Source of the DNA: an uncultured Blautia sp.
GTDB lineage: Bacteria; Bacillota; Clostridia; Lachnospirales; Lachnospiraceae
Reading direction: 5' to 3'
Length of the DNA stretch: 19,278 bases
Assembly: GCA_900541345.1 (NCBI GenBank)
Contig: UQJE01000047.1
Location: 1-19,278 of the forward strand
Positions 1 to 7,368 of this stretch are shown piece by piece (within the stretch, counting starts at the first letter, position 1; each line of letters begins with the position of its first letter). The translations under genes were made by a program, and so were the position numbers. Under the pieces are notes generated by a model, which was given only the letters and a program-made list of their open reading frames with translations, did no database searches and was not told the DNA's origin.

Positions 1-219
1 CTCCCAGTCTTTTCGGATTTCCCGTAAAACCTCCATTCCATCTATATCCGGAAGTCCCAGGTCAAGAAGCACCAGGTCTGTCTCCTCTTTTTTGATATGA
101 CAAAGCCCTTCTCTTCCTTTCGTCACACCTTTCACAGAAAATCCTTCATTTTCCAGCGTGTACATAATAAAATTGGAAATCTGTACATCATCCTCAATTA
201 CAAGTATCTTTTCCTTCAT
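1..219 (-). CDS. KdpE-like response regulator, N-terminal part (cut by window edge)
   Basis: The visible 73 residues are the start of a receiver domain: MKEKILVIEDD holds the acidic pocket, LVLLDLGLPDIDG carries the phospho-accepting aspartate, and the spacing matches OmpR/KdpE receivers. The rest of the receiver and the expected winged-helix DNA-binding domain lie outside the window. Its ATG overlaps the TGA of the upstream histidine kinase gene (ATGA, 216-219), so the two are translationally coupled and form a cognate pair. The sensor's DUF4118 domain and the receiver resemble the KdpD/KdpE potassium-sensing family. Target genes cannot be identified because the downstream side is missing. 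Confidence 0.9.
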   Translation of the reverse strand, partial: MKEKILVIEDDVQISNFIMYTLENEGFSVKGVTKGREGLCHIKKEETDLVLLDLGLPDIDGMEVLREIRKDWE

Positions 220-1706
220 AAGCTCTCCTCTCCTGCTGGAAGCCAGAATGTAAACTCAGCTCCCCTTCTGTCCGTTCTGTTTCGTCCAGAAATTCCGCCT
301 CCGTGAGCCTCCACAATGGTTTTACAGATGGTAAGCCCAAGTCCGATGCCTCTCTTTACATCTGCTGCCCTCTCCTTTGATGTATAAAACATCTGGAAGA
401 CATTGGGAACATCCGTATCTGCAAGGCCTTCTCCCTCATCACGGACGGTAACCGTTGCTCTGTCATTTTCATATCCGATAATCAGCTCTATCTTTTCTTC
501 TTTTTTCGTATGCTTTACTGCATTTGTCAGAAGATTGGTGATCACCTGCTGAATCAGCTTTCCGTCCATTGGTACAAGATAAAACTCTTCCGGCAGCGTA
601 ATCTGGATTTCTCTGTCCGGAGATGCCTTTTCAATGCGCTCCACGGCACAGGCAGCTACCTCCTCCAGAGCTTCCATTTCTTTATTTACATGAATTTTCC
701 CATCCTGAAGTCTTGTAAGGCTTAAAATATTTTCCACAAGCTCCTTCAGCCAGTCTGCATCGTGATAGATGCCCTGTATCATATCGTACCGCCTGTCCGT
801 CTCTTCCGTCATAGAAAGAAGCATCTCCGAGGTTCCCATAATCCCGGAAAGCGGTGTTCTGATGTCATGGGAAATGGAACGAAGAAGATTTGCACGGTAT
901 CGCTCCTGCTCCATTTTCTCCCTGTCACGCATTCTCTCCGTGATAATCTGAATCCGCTCCATCGCAAGAGCGATATTTTCAAGCACAGAATAAAGAAGCT
1001 TTTCCTTTTTATGGATCTGATGCCACTCCGTCTCTGCCGGAAGCTCCATTACTGCAAGAAGCCTTCCATGTCCTCTCACCGCATAATACCAGGCATTTTT
1101 ATCTTTCCAGCACTCTTCCTCCGGATTTCGAAAACCTTCCCGTATTTTTTCCCAGTTTTCTTCTTTTCTTTTTTTGATCCCATCCCCGCACTTCCAGATG
1201 GAAAACGGCTCTGTCTCCCCTGTAAAACAGATACAGCCCGCCTCTGTCTGAAACAGCGCGCCCACACTTTCCGATGCAAGAATCATAATGTTTTCCATAT
1301 CTGCTGCATCGGAGAGCCGGCTGGACAGATCATACAGAATCCGACTGACAGAAGCATTTTCCTCCGCCTTTTCCTTCAGTAGCTTCCCTTTTGTTGTAAG
1401 AGCGCTGGTCATAACAGCCGTAATGACCATAATGACAAATGTGACAAAATAAGAAGGATCATTCACTGCAAGAGTGTGATAGGGCGCTGTAAAAAAATAA
1501 TTATAGCAGAGCACTGCTGCAATGGAAGAAATAAGTCCCCACAAATACCCTGATGTAAATCTTGCAGTTAAAAGCACTGCAAAAATATAAATAACTACAT
1601 TGTTTGTCTCAGGAAACAGAAGTTCCCGGAATCCTGTGCCCACCAGAGTCGCCCCTGTAAGAATCCCCGCTGTTTTCAGCAGATTCTTTCCCTTAAATCT
1701 TTCCAC
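216..1706 (-). CDS. DUF4118 (KdpD-like) sensor histidine kinase
   Basis: This 496-residue membrane sensor kinase has hydrophobic segments at about residues 11-30, 37-72 and 86-104, matching the DUF4118 four-helix region of KdpD. A GAF-like stretch (about 117-250) and a coiled linker follow. The HisKA box has the phospho-accepting His280 in SISHDIRTPLSG. The ATPase domain shows an N-box (QVITNLLTNAVKHT, about 387-400), a G1 box DEGEGL (423-428), an F-box and a G2 box GIGLGLT (453-459). It lacks the cytoplasmic N-terminal KdpD/Usp domains of the roughly 900-residue E. coli KdpD. The start is GTG with a GGGAGGG site 7-8 bases upstream. It overlaps the response regulator by four bases. A potassium or osmotic signal is inferred from family only; no kdp or trk genes are visible. 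Confidence 0.92.
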   Translation of the reverse strand: MERFKGKNLLKTAGILTGATLVGTGFRELLFPETNNVVIYIFAVLLTARFTSGYLWGLISSIAAVLCYNYFFTAPYHTLAVNDPSYFVTFVIMVITAVMTSALTTKGKLLKEKAEENASVSRILYDLSSRLSDAADMENIMILASESVGALFQTEAGCICFTGETEPFSIWKCGDGIKKRKEENWEKIREGFRNPEEECWKDKNAWYYAVRGHGRLLAVMELPAETEWHQIHKKEKLLYSVLENIALAMERIQIITERMRDREKMEQERYRANLLRSISHDIRTPLSGIMGTSEMLLSMTEETDRRYDMIQGIYHDADWLKELVENILSLTRLQDGKIHVNKEMEALEEVAACAVERIEKASPDREIQITLPEEFYLVPMDGKLIQQVITNLLTNAVKHTKKEEKIELIIGYENDRATVTVRDEGEGLADTDVPNVFQMFYTSKERAADVKRGIGLGLTICKTIVEAHGGGISGRNRTDRRGAEFTFWLPAGEESL

Positions 1707-1735
1707 TTTTCTCCCTCCCTGTATTTCTTGTCTGT

Positions 1736-1764
1736 ATCATACTCTGGTCTTTACAGATTTACAA
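1736..1764 (-). promoter_or_regulatory. sigma-A promoter for the sensor kinase / regulator operon
   Basis: Read on the minus strand, TTGTAA (1759-1764) and TATGAT (1736-1741) are separated by exactly 17 bases. The -10 box lies about 30 bases upstream of the GTG start of the kinase. Its -35 box sits back-to-back with that of the alarmone synthetase promoter, seven bases away. Confidence 0.65.
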
Positions 1765-1771
1765 TAGAAAT

Positions 1772-1800
1772 TTGATAAATCTCCCTCTTTGCGCTATAAT
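1772..1800 (+). promoter_or_regulatory. sigma-A promoter for the small alarmone synthetase
   Basis: TTGATA (1772-1777), a 17-base spacer and a perfect TATAAT (1795-1800), followed by a ribosome binding site AAAGGA (1821-1826) nine bases before the ATG at 1836. No operator-like repeat is evident, so this looks like a simple constitutive-type promoter. Confidence 0.8.
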
Positions 1801-1835
1801 GGCAGAAAGACCATTTCACGAAAGGATATTGAAGA

Positions 1836-2513
1836 ATGAACTATAAAACTCAGGAAAAATGGCTGGAGACGGCAGATGCCCAGACCTTTGTAAACAATAC
1901 CGCCAAATTCAACGACCTTATGATGATGTATCGCTGTACAGTCCGTGAAGTGCGTACAAAACTTGAGGTTTTAAATGATGAATTTTCTGTAGAATACAAA
2001 AGAAATCCGATTTCTTTTATAAAAACAAGGATAAAAAAACCGGAGAGTATTTTAAAAAAGCTGAATAAGCTTGGATATGATTTTACTGCCGAAAATATTC
2101 AGGAGCATTTAAACGATGTGGCAGGCATTCGCGTTGTATGTGCCTTTATTGATGATATTTACACCATTGCGGAGCTTCTTTCCAGCCAGGACGACATTAC
2201 TGTCATTCAGATAAAGGACTATATTAAAAATCCAAAACCAAACGGCTACAGAAGCTATCATATGATTGTGGAAATTCCCGTATTTTTCTCAAAGGGAAAG
2301 ACACCTATGCGGGCAGAAATCCAGATCCGCACAAACGGTATGGATTTCTGGGCAACCCTTGAACATCAGCTTCGGTACAAAAAAGGGATTGAGGAGATGG
2401 AAGGCTACGACCAGATCAGTGATGAGCTTACAAAAACAGCACATGAGCTTATCTCAATGGACAATGAAATGCAGCGCATCAAAAACAAAATCGGACGTTT
2501 CCATGATATTTAA
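1836..2513 (+). CDS. Small alarmone synthetase (RelQ/YjbM-like GTP pyrophosphokinase)
   Basis: This 225-residue protein has only the RelA/SpoT synthetase domain; there is no HD hydrolase, TGS or ACT domain, so it belongs to the small alarmone synthetase class. It would transfer pyrophosphate from ATP to GDP or GTP to make (p)ppGpp in the cytoplasm. Visible motifs are TRIKKPESILKKL (about 65-76), LNDVAGIRVVC (92-102), the NGYRSYH substrate segment (136-142) and EIQIRTNGMDFWATLEHQL (161-179), which contains the conserved catalytic-region glutamate. The C-terminal helix (about 195-222) resembles the oligomerisation tail of RelQ. It is monocistronic: it has its own promoter, and a terminator starts a few bases after the stop codon. 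Such enzymes are usually controlled by transcription and by (p)ppGpp binding. Confidence 0.92.
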   Translation: MNYKTQEKWLETADAQTFVNNTAKFNDLMMMYRCTVREVRTKLEVLNDEFSVEYKRNPISFIKTRIKKPESILKKLNKLGYDFTAENIQEHLNDVAGIRVVCAFIDDIYTIAELLSSQDDITVIQIKDYIKNPKPNGYRSYHMIVEIPVFFSKGKTPMRAEIQIRTNGMDFWATLEHQLRYKKGIEEMEGYDQISDELTKTAHELISMDNEMQRIKNKIGRFHDI

Positions 2514-2518
2514 AAAGG

Positions 2519-2554
2519 AAAAAGGACAGGCTATAAACGAACCTGTCCTTTTTT
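2519..2554. terminator. Bidirectional terminator between the alarmone synthetase and araC-type genes
   Basis: The arms AAAAAGGACAGG (2519-2530) and CCTGTCCTTTTT (from 2542) are perfect complements around an 11-base loop, with T-runs on the outer side for both strands. It serves the plus-strand synthetase gene. Its right arm also lies inside the last codons of the minus-strand regulator, whose TAG stop (2531-2533) falls in the loop, so it can end both transcripts. Confidence 0.85.
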
Positions 2555-3523
2555 GCTGTTCTCCATCCGAAATGCTCTTGGCGTCATATGATACTGCTCT
2601 TTAAATACCCTGTGAAAATAACTGCTGTTCTCATAGCCCACTGCCGCAATAATATCTGTGATGGCAAGGTCTGTATCGCACATGAGAGCCGCCGCTTTTT
2701 TAAGCCGCTTCCTCTGCAAAAGCTCCTTAAAATTATACCCTGTGCTCTTCTTGATCATTCTGCTCAAAACATGCATAGGAAGATGGAGCGTTTCACAAAG
2801 CTCTGTAAGTGTTGCTCCCCTGTATTTCTGCTCTATATAATCAAGGGTTGTCATGGCTACCATATTTTCATACTGATCGGGAAGGCGCATTTCCGCATAC
2901 TGGACAGAATCCAAAAGGTAAAGGAAGATTAGACCCATTGTTGTCTGATTAATTTTATTATCTTCTCCTTTTCCTGTCACAAGAGAATAAATGATATTTT
3001 CCAGAAGATTTTGTATCTGGAGAACCTCGGATACCTTAAAATAGAGATATTCGCCTCTCTCCTCGTCTTGTCTTAAAATATTCACAAGAAAATCAGCAAG
3101 CACATTATTCCGACCTGCCATCTCGTATGCAATATCAAAAAATTCCGGAAGAATCATAAAATTAATAGCAATATCATTTTTTCCGGCTCTCTGAATTTCA
3201 TGGCGTGTAAACTGGTTAAGAAAAAGGAGTTCTCCTTTTCTCACCACAACTCTCCTACCGTCAATGATATTTGCAATCTCCCCTTCACACACGTAAAGCA
3301 CTTCTATATAATTGTGTCTATGTACGGGAAAATCAATAAAACGTGTATGTGTTCTCACTGCGATCAGTTTGCCCTCTTTCAGCATTTTTTTACTGTCAAC
3401 CGTAAAATCCTGCCCTGAGGTATAAAGCTCTCTTTTCACATGATGTTCCCCGCTCAAAATTGCCCGTTCCTCTTCGGTAATTACTCTCAGCTGCTCCAGC
3501 AATTCTTTCTGCATAGGCGTCAA
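2531..3523 (-). CDS. AraC-family regulator, probable rhamnose regulator
   Basis: This 330-residue protein has an N-terminal cupin sensor (about 58-115, with FPVHRHNYIEVLYVCEGEI) and a C-terminal AraC double helix-turn-helix (about 225-320). The second helix pair reads ITDIIAAVGYENSSYFHRVFKEQYHMTPRAFR, which is typical of the family; it is split here as ITDIIAAVGYENSS (288-301) and YFHRVFKEQYHMTPRAFR (302-319). The architecture is like RhaS/RhaR and other sugar-responsive activators. Its start overlaps the stop of rhaM (TTGA, 3520-3523), so it is co-transcribed and coupled with the mutarotase, which makes L-rhamnose its likely effector; that is inference. The first in-frame start is TTG at 3523. 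An ATG three codons later (3514) with a weak GGA eight bases upstream is an equally plausible start. Confidence 0.88.
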   Translation of the reverse strand: MTPMQKELLEQLRVITEEERAILSGEHHVKRELYTSGQDFTVDSKKMLKEGKLIAVRTHTRFIDFPVHRHNYIEVLYVCEGEIANIIDGRRVVVRKGELLFLNQFTRHEIQRAGKNDIAINFMILPEFFDIAYEMAGRNNVLADFLVNILRQDEERGEYLYFKVSEVLQIQNLLENIIYSLVTGKGEDNKINQTTMGLIFLYLLDSVQYAEMRLPDQYENMVAMTTLDYIEQKYRGATLTELCETLHLPMHVLSRMIKKSTGYNFKELLQRKRLKKAAALMCDTDLAITDIIAAVGYENSSYFHRVFKEQYHMTPRAFRMENSKKGQVRL

Positions 3524-3831
3524 TCCAGATGAAATACCTTCTGAAGATCAATACTTACCGGACTATTATCCGGATTTGTCTCCATAATATCCGCCATAAA
3601 ATCCCACCATTTCCGATTAATAGCAGTATCTGCTCCTTTTGCCCAAAGCTCCTCGTCCTCAATTTCAATGTATCCGAAAAGAGTCATTGTTTCTCTGTCA
3701 AGAAAAATGGTATAATTCTTTCCTCCATGCTCGTGAATCATATCCTTCATTTCCGGCCAGAGTTGATTGTGGCGTTTTTCATACTCCTCTTCCATTCCCG
3801 GAAAAAGCTTCATTTTAAATCCTTTAATCAT
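3520..3831 (-). CDS. rhaM: L-rhamnose mutarotase
   Basis: This 103-residue protein matches RhaM over its whole length (E. coli RhaM is 104 residues). The enzyme interconverts alpha and beta anomers of L-rhamnose, feeding the isomerase. Conserved features are EEYEKRHNQLWPEM, with Tyr17 and His21 at positions equivalent to the E. coli active site, YTIFLD, the paired tryptophans Trp75-Trp76, and the signature TNPDNSPVS near the C-terminus. It has a GGAGG site before the ATG and its own promoter. It heads a two-gene unit with the AraC regulator, and sits about 4.8 kb from rhaB with four genes between, so the rhamnose genes here are not one operon. Confidence 0.96.
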   Translation of the reverse strand: MIKGFKMKLFPGMEEEYEKRHNQLWPEMKDMIHEHGGKNYTIFLDRETMTLFGYIEIEDEELWAKGADTAINRKWWDFMADIMETNPDNSPVSIDLQKVFHLD

Positions 3832-3866
3832 GGTTGTTTCCTCCTCTTTTTCTGTTTGTATATTCT

Positions 3867-3895
3867 ATTTTAGTACAATTTCAGAGTTTTGTGAA
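3867..3895 (-). promoter_or_regulatory. Candidate promoter for rhaM-araC
   Basis: On the minus strand TTCACA (3890-3895), a 17-base spacer and TAAAAT (3867-3872) lie about 40 bases upstream of the rhaM start. The match is moderate, as expected for a regulated promoter; no convincing AraC-type direct repeat was found next to it. Confidence 0.5.
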
Positions 3896-3918
3896 CTACA
3901 CATTTCTTTTATTTCCTA

Positions 3919-3947
3919 TTGAATCGATCTTTTTTTTCATGTAAGAT
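3919..3947 (+). promoter_or_regulatory. Candidate promoter for the DUF3783 gene
   Basis: TTGAAT (3919-3924), a 17-base spacer rich in T, and TAAGAT (3942-3947). The ribosome binding site GGAAGG (3971-3976) stands nine bases before the ATG at 3986. It is divergent from the rhaM promoter, with the two -35 boxes about 24 bases apart. Confidence 0.5.
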
Positions 3948-3985
3948 AACAGTAATCATTTAATCATTCAGGAAGGTAATAAATA

Positions 3986-4363
3986 ATGGCAGAAGTTTTA
4001 CTTTATAATTTTGTAGAAAATGAAAGATACCGCCAAATTCGGCGGTATCTGAACAAGTCGCATATTGAACTTCATATTGTACGGGCACCGGAATTTTCAA
4101 AGCCCCTCGGCGCTCTTTTTCAGCTTCCCGGATTCCCGGAAAATTCATCCTTTTTTCTTGGAGAACATTTCACAGACGAAATGATGGTCATGAAAGATTT
4201 TTCTCCACAGAAACTTGACGATTTTCTCTCTTTTTTCCACAAGAATAACCTTGCCCCTGTGGAATTAAAAGCAGTTCTCACTCCCGTTACCATTCACTGG
4301 AACTCCATTCAGCTTTATAAAGAACTAAAAAAAGAACAGAAAGCTCTGAACAGAAAAAAGTAA
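3986..4363 (+). CDS. DUF3783 domain protein of unknown function
   Basis: A 125-residue soluble protein that fits the DUF3783 family common in Clostridia. Typical features are the opening VLLYNF, the PLGALFQLPGF stretch (about 40-51), the DEMMVMKDFSPQKLDDFL block (about 63-80) and the conserved ending KAVLTPVTIHWNSIQLYKEL (about 95-114). There is no signal peptide or membrane segment and no catalytic motif I recognise. The gene appears to be transcribed alone. Bases 4025-4050, near its start, form a perfect inverted repeat within the coding sequence. The function is unknown, and its position beside rhaM does not by itself suggest a rhamnose role. Confidence 0.85.
   Translation: MAEVLLYNFVENERYRQIRRYLNKSHIELHIVRAPEFSKPLGALFQLPGFPENSSFFLGEHFTDEMMVMKDFSPQKLDDFLSFFHKNNLAPVELKAVLTPVTIHWNSIQLYKELKKEQKALNRKK
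4025..4050 (+). repeat. Perfect 10-bp inverted repeat inside the start of the DUF3783 gene
   Basis: AGATACCGCC (4025-4034) and GGCGGTATCT (4041-4050) are exact complements around the six-base loop AAATTC, beginning about 40 bases after the start codon. In the mRNA this would form a stable hairpin. The codons encode an Arg/Tyr-rich stretch. There is no following T-run, so it is not a standard terminator. Confidence 0.75.
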
Positions 4364-4372
4364 TACCCATTT

Positions 4373-4391
4373 TTATAAAATTATTTTATAA
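4373..4391. terminator. Possible weak terminator between convergent genes
   Basis: TTATAAAAT (4373-4381) and ATTTTATAA (4383-4391) are perfect complements around a single T. They lie between the DUF3783 stop and the acyltransferase stop, and overlap the latter. All pairs are A-T and a hairpin with a one-base loop cannot close fully, so termination strength is doubtful. Confidence 0.3.
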
Positions 4392-5460
4392 GAAATATCC
4401 ATTTTCCCATACCCTTTCCATATTTTGATACAGGCAGGAGAATTATTACACTAAGTGCTAAGCTTACAAAAAATAAAATTCCTGTCTGAAATATGAGGGG
4501 CAGACTATCCATTGGCAAATATTTTACCAGAAGTATCTGAAGTGGTTTATGAAGAAGATATATTCCAAAACTACATTTGGCGGTCCATCTCACCGCTTTC
4601 TTCGGAATTTCCCACCTGTTTCTCCGAATCAGCTCAAATACACAGACTGCCCATACAAAAATCCCGGCGCTTGTATACCAGGTAAGTTTTGTGGAAGCAT
4701 AATACTGATGGCTATACAGGAAATACTGTCCCACAATATTCAAAGACATCGCAGCAATTCCCGCCGCCAAAAAACAACCTGTATGTATTCTTTTTAGAAT
4801 CTTCCGCCTGCCTATCATATATCCGAAAATAAGATAAAGTCCATAAATTCCACCCAGGAATTTTACGTCTGTCTGCGGATTCAGTGAAACTCCTGAAAAA
4901 GCCTCTTTTCGAAACACCTCAACTGTAGGAATCAGTACAAATGTAAAAACAGCAAGCATTCCCGGAATAAGGAAACTTTTATTATCTTGAAAACTCATCA
5001 GAAGCTTTGATAAAAACGGAATGATCACATATATTCCAATAATCATAGGCATATACCACATATGGGAAAGCCCCGGATCTTTTAAAAACAGCATTTCTCT
5101 TAAAAGTCTTCCCGGAAAAAATCCCTCCTTCTGTACTTTCCACTGAAATATGTAATTGATAAAAATCCAGATTTCTGTTGTGGCAATCATAGGAATCAGA
5201 TATTTTTTATAAAAAGAAAATGGCTCCCATTCCTTTCCCAACATAAGTACTCCTGTAATACCCAGAAACAGTGGTACGCCAAGCCTGCCTGCCATAAACA
5301 GAAAATTTAAAAGAAACCACTGTATGAATCCGGTCTGTGCCTGTCCCAAAAGAATTGGGCGATAATATGTTTCTGCAGCGTGACATATTACGACACATAT
5401 GATGGCAAATACACGTGCATAATCAATCCAGATAATTCTCTTTCCTTCTATGTAACTCAC
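4381..5460 (-). CDS. Acyltransferase-3 family membrane protein (O-acetyltransferase type)
   Basis: This protein of about 359 residues has around ten hydrophobic segments and the acyltransferase-3 (OafA/WecH-like) signature at its N-terminus: IDYARVFAIICVVICHA, with the conserved Asp13 and the likely catalytic His27. Later segments include GVPLFLGITGVLMLG and MWYMPMIIGIYVIIPF. Members move acetyl or similar groups onto cell-surface glycans at the membrane; the acceptor here is unknown. The start is unusual. GTG at 5460 overlaps the GGAGG ribosome binding site, an in-frame TAG stands four codons upstream, and an ATA codon at 5451-5449 sits at the ideal 8-base spacing. It has its own promoter, and the terminator of the upstream LRR gene lies between the two genes. 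Confidence 0.85.
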   Translation of the reverse strand: MSYIEGKRIIWIDYARVFAIICVVICHAAETYYRPILLGQAQTGFIQWFLLNFLFMAGRLGVPLFLGITGVLMLGKEWEPFSFYKKYLIPMIATTEIWIFINYIFQWKVQKEGFFPGRLLREMLFLKDPGLSHMWYMPMIIGIYVIIPFLSKLLMSFQDNKSFLIPGMLAVFTFVLIPTVEVFRKEAFSGVSLNPQTDVKFLGGIYGLYLIFGYMIGRRKILKRIHTGCFLAAGIAAMSLNIVGQYFLYSHQYYASTKLTWYTSAGIFVWAVCVFELIRRNRWEIPKKAVRWTAKCSFGIYLLHKPLQILLVKYLPMDSLPLIFQTGILFFVSLALSVIILLPVSKYGKGMGKWIFLIK

Positions 5461-5511
5461 CTCCGTAGGCTATTAAACCGTTTTATATCGGCTGAAATTT
5501 TATTCGTTTCT

Positions 5512-5540
5512 ATTCTATCGGACAATATAAAAAATCGCAA
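5512..5540 (-). promoter_or_regulatory. Candidate promoter for the first acyltransferase gene
   Basis: On the minus strand TTGCGA (5535-5540), a 17-base spacer and TAGAAT (5512-5517). It is placed just after the LRR terminator and about 50 bases before the acyltransferase start, so the gene can be expressed independently. Confidence 0.55.
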
Positions 5541-5556
5541 CTGTTTTTTCGGTTAT

Positions 5557-5587
5557 CACAAAAGACCGGGATAAGCTCCCGGTCTTT
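5557..5587 (-). terminator. Rho-independent terminator of the LRR surface protein gene
   Basis: The arms AAAGACCGGG (5561-5570) and CCCGGTCTTT (5578-5587) pair perfectly around a 7-base loop. On the minus strand the T-run is at 5557-5563. It lies 14 bases after the LRR stop codon. Confidence 0.88.
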
Positions 5588-5600
5588 GTAAATCCATATC

Positions 5601-7079
5601 TTATTTTACTCTCATACTCTTAATTCCACTCCAGTCAGAGTAAATTCTCTTTCCGTTTACTACATTAAAAGTTCTTACACGAACATAGTATGTTGCTCCG
5701 CTCTTTACGTCTTTCCTTGTATAACTGCGTATTCCTCTGTTATGAACAGCTACGTATTTTGCCCCTTTCATATTGGAAGACATTCCATACTGAATCTGGT
5801 AGCCGTCTGCATTGGAATTAGCTCTGTACTGAATATTCAGCCATCCCTTTTTCTGACTTAAAAGCTTTGTAATTGGCGTTCCATTTGGTCTTACATTTAT
5901 GGTACATTTTGCAGATTTTCCGTTAATTGTCATTCCTGTGATTACTGCTGTTCCCGGATGTTTCGCTGTTATCTTACCGCTTGCAGAAACAGAAGCAACC
6001 TTTGAATTGGAACTTGTCCATGTAACGCTCTTAATAATGGCATTGTCCGGTTTTACAACTGCCTTTAAAGTAAATGTATTTCCCACCTTCATATTCCCGG
6101 ATTTTGCATTTAAGGTAATGGAAGTAATGGCAGGCTCTGCTGTACGAATATCCTGGAAACGTACGCCTTGTTTCCTTGCAAAATCCTGCGCTGTAGAACC
6201 GGAATAACCATACATCGTCAACTTCGGTGTTACCTCGAAAGAATTTATCTCCATACGAGTATCCGGATTGCATACATAAACTTTCTCTAAAGAAGAGCAC
6301 CCTCTAAAAGCTTCTCCTGAAATATACTGAACACTTTCCGGTATTCGAATTTCTTTTAAGCTTGTACAATATCTAAATATGTTTCCGATTGCTCTGCACT
6401 TTTCCATCTTTACGTTCTGTAAATTTGTGCACCCGGAAAATGTATCACTGCTTATACTCTCACAATTTTTTAAATCTATGCTTACCAGACTGGAGCAATT
6501 CTCAAACACAGCACGATTCAGCTCTTTCAGAGAAGATGGGATATTTATAGAAGTCAGACTTCTGCAGTTCTGAAATACGTAACTGTCAATTTCTCTTATT
6601 GTATTCGGCAGAGTAACACTCTTTAAATTAGAGCACCCGTTAAAAGTATTCATTTCAATCTTTGTTATAGGTGCTTTGATGACTACACTTTCCAGATTGC
6701 TGCAGCTATAAAATGCAGAGCCACTTAACTGAGTAACTGTTTCCGGAATTGTAATTTCTCTGATTCCACTTTCCATAAATGCTCTGGCTCTTATGCTTTT
6801 TACTGTTGAAGGAATATTTACTTTTACAACATTTGTCTTTCTTAAAAAACATTCACTTCCCAGACTTACCACCCGATAACCGTCAATGCTTTCCGGCACA
6901 TTTACAACTGAATCGTTCCCCAAATACCCCTTAAGCACACAGGTATTATTGTAAAAATCAGCCTCGTACTTAAATGTTCCATTGTTCAGTTCTGCACCTG
7001 CAAAACAGGAGGTTGCGCAGCAAAACCAAACTGTCATAAATACAGCGATTGTGCAGAGCCCTTTCCATAACTTTTTCAT
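5601..7079 (-). CDS. Secreted BspA-like leucine-rich repeat protein with Ig-like and FN3-like modules
   Basis: This 492-residue protein has a signal peptide (about 1-28, ending SCFAG). It then carries about ten BspA-type (LRR_5) repeats at about 55-275, recognised by recurring units such as F.NCSSLVSIDL, F.GCSNLKSVTLP and GEAFRGCSSLEKV. A short capping segment with the GYSGSTAQDFARKQGVRF motif follows (about 290-308). Next is a bacterial Ig-like group 2 domain (about 317-396, with WTSSNSKVASVS and ASGKITAKHPGTAVIT), and last an FN3-like module (about 403-492). There is no LPXTG motif or repeat-type anchor, so it may be released or held non-covalently. Such proteins often act in adhesion or host interaction; the ligand is unknown. 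It stands alone between its own promoter and terminator. Confidence 0.9.
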   Translation of the reverse strand: MKKLWKGLCTIAVFMTVWFCCATSCFAGAELNNGTFKYEADFYNNTCVLKGYLGNDSVVNVPESIDGYRVVSLGSECFLRKTNVVKVNIPSTVKSIRARAFMESGIREITIPETVTQLSGSAFYSCSNLESVVIKAPITKIEMNTFNGCSNLKSVTLPNTIREIDSYVFQNCRSLTSINIPSSLKELNRAVFENCSSLVSIDLKNCESISSDTFSGCTNLQNVKMEKCRAIGNIFRYCTSLKEIRIPESVQYISGEAFRGCSSLEKVYVCNPDTRMEINSFEVTPKLTMYGYSGSTAQDFARKQGVRFQDIRTAEPAITSITLNAKSGNMKVGNTFTLKAVVKPDNAIIKSVTWTSSNSKVASVSASGKITAKHPGTAVITGMTINGKSAKCTINVRPNGTPITKLLSQKKGWLNIQYRANSNADGYQIQYGMSSNMKGAKYVAVHNRGIRSYTRKDVKSGATYYVRVRTFNVVNGKRIYSDWSGIKSMRVK

Positions 7080-7115
7080 TTTTCATTTCCTCCTTATCCT
7101 TTTTTTCCTGATATT

Positions 7116-7143
7116 ATTATAACATACGTCACATTATTTTCAA
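7116..7143 (-). promoter_or_regulatory. Promoter for the LRR surface protein gene
   Basis: On the minus strand TTGAAA (7138-7143), a 16-base spacer and a perfect TATAAT (7116-7121) preceded by TGT (extended -10). An AAGGAGG site (7089-7095) stands nine bases before the ATG at 7079. Confidence 0.75.
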
Positions 7144-7299
7144 CTGTTTTAAAAAACTTTAAAATAAAAACAGACACGTTTTCTTCGCCCTCTCCTAGAC
7201 ATCCGTCCTATTTCCCTATTATATGACAAGAATATTCTCTATTTGTAAATATATTTTTTATAAATATTAAATTTTATTACAATTTTCATATTAAATCCA

Positions 7300-7328
7300 T
7301 TGACAATCTATGTTTTTTTATATAAAGT
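7300..7328 (+). promoter_or_regulatory. Promoter for the second acyltransferase gene
   Basis: A perfect TTGACA (7300-7305), a 17-base spacer and TAAAGT (7323-7328). It sits in a very AT-rich divergent intergenic region (7080-7368) shared with the LRR gene, in which I see nothing else. Confidence 0.7.
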
Positions 7329-7368
7329 TAATATATATGTGTAATATTAACAGCGAGGTATGAAGCAA

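Noticed and set aside
762..1382. 206-codon open frame on the plus strand inside the sensor kinase gene
   Set aside because: Composition is Cys/His/Phe-rich without motifs and it lies fully antisense to a clear kinase gene.
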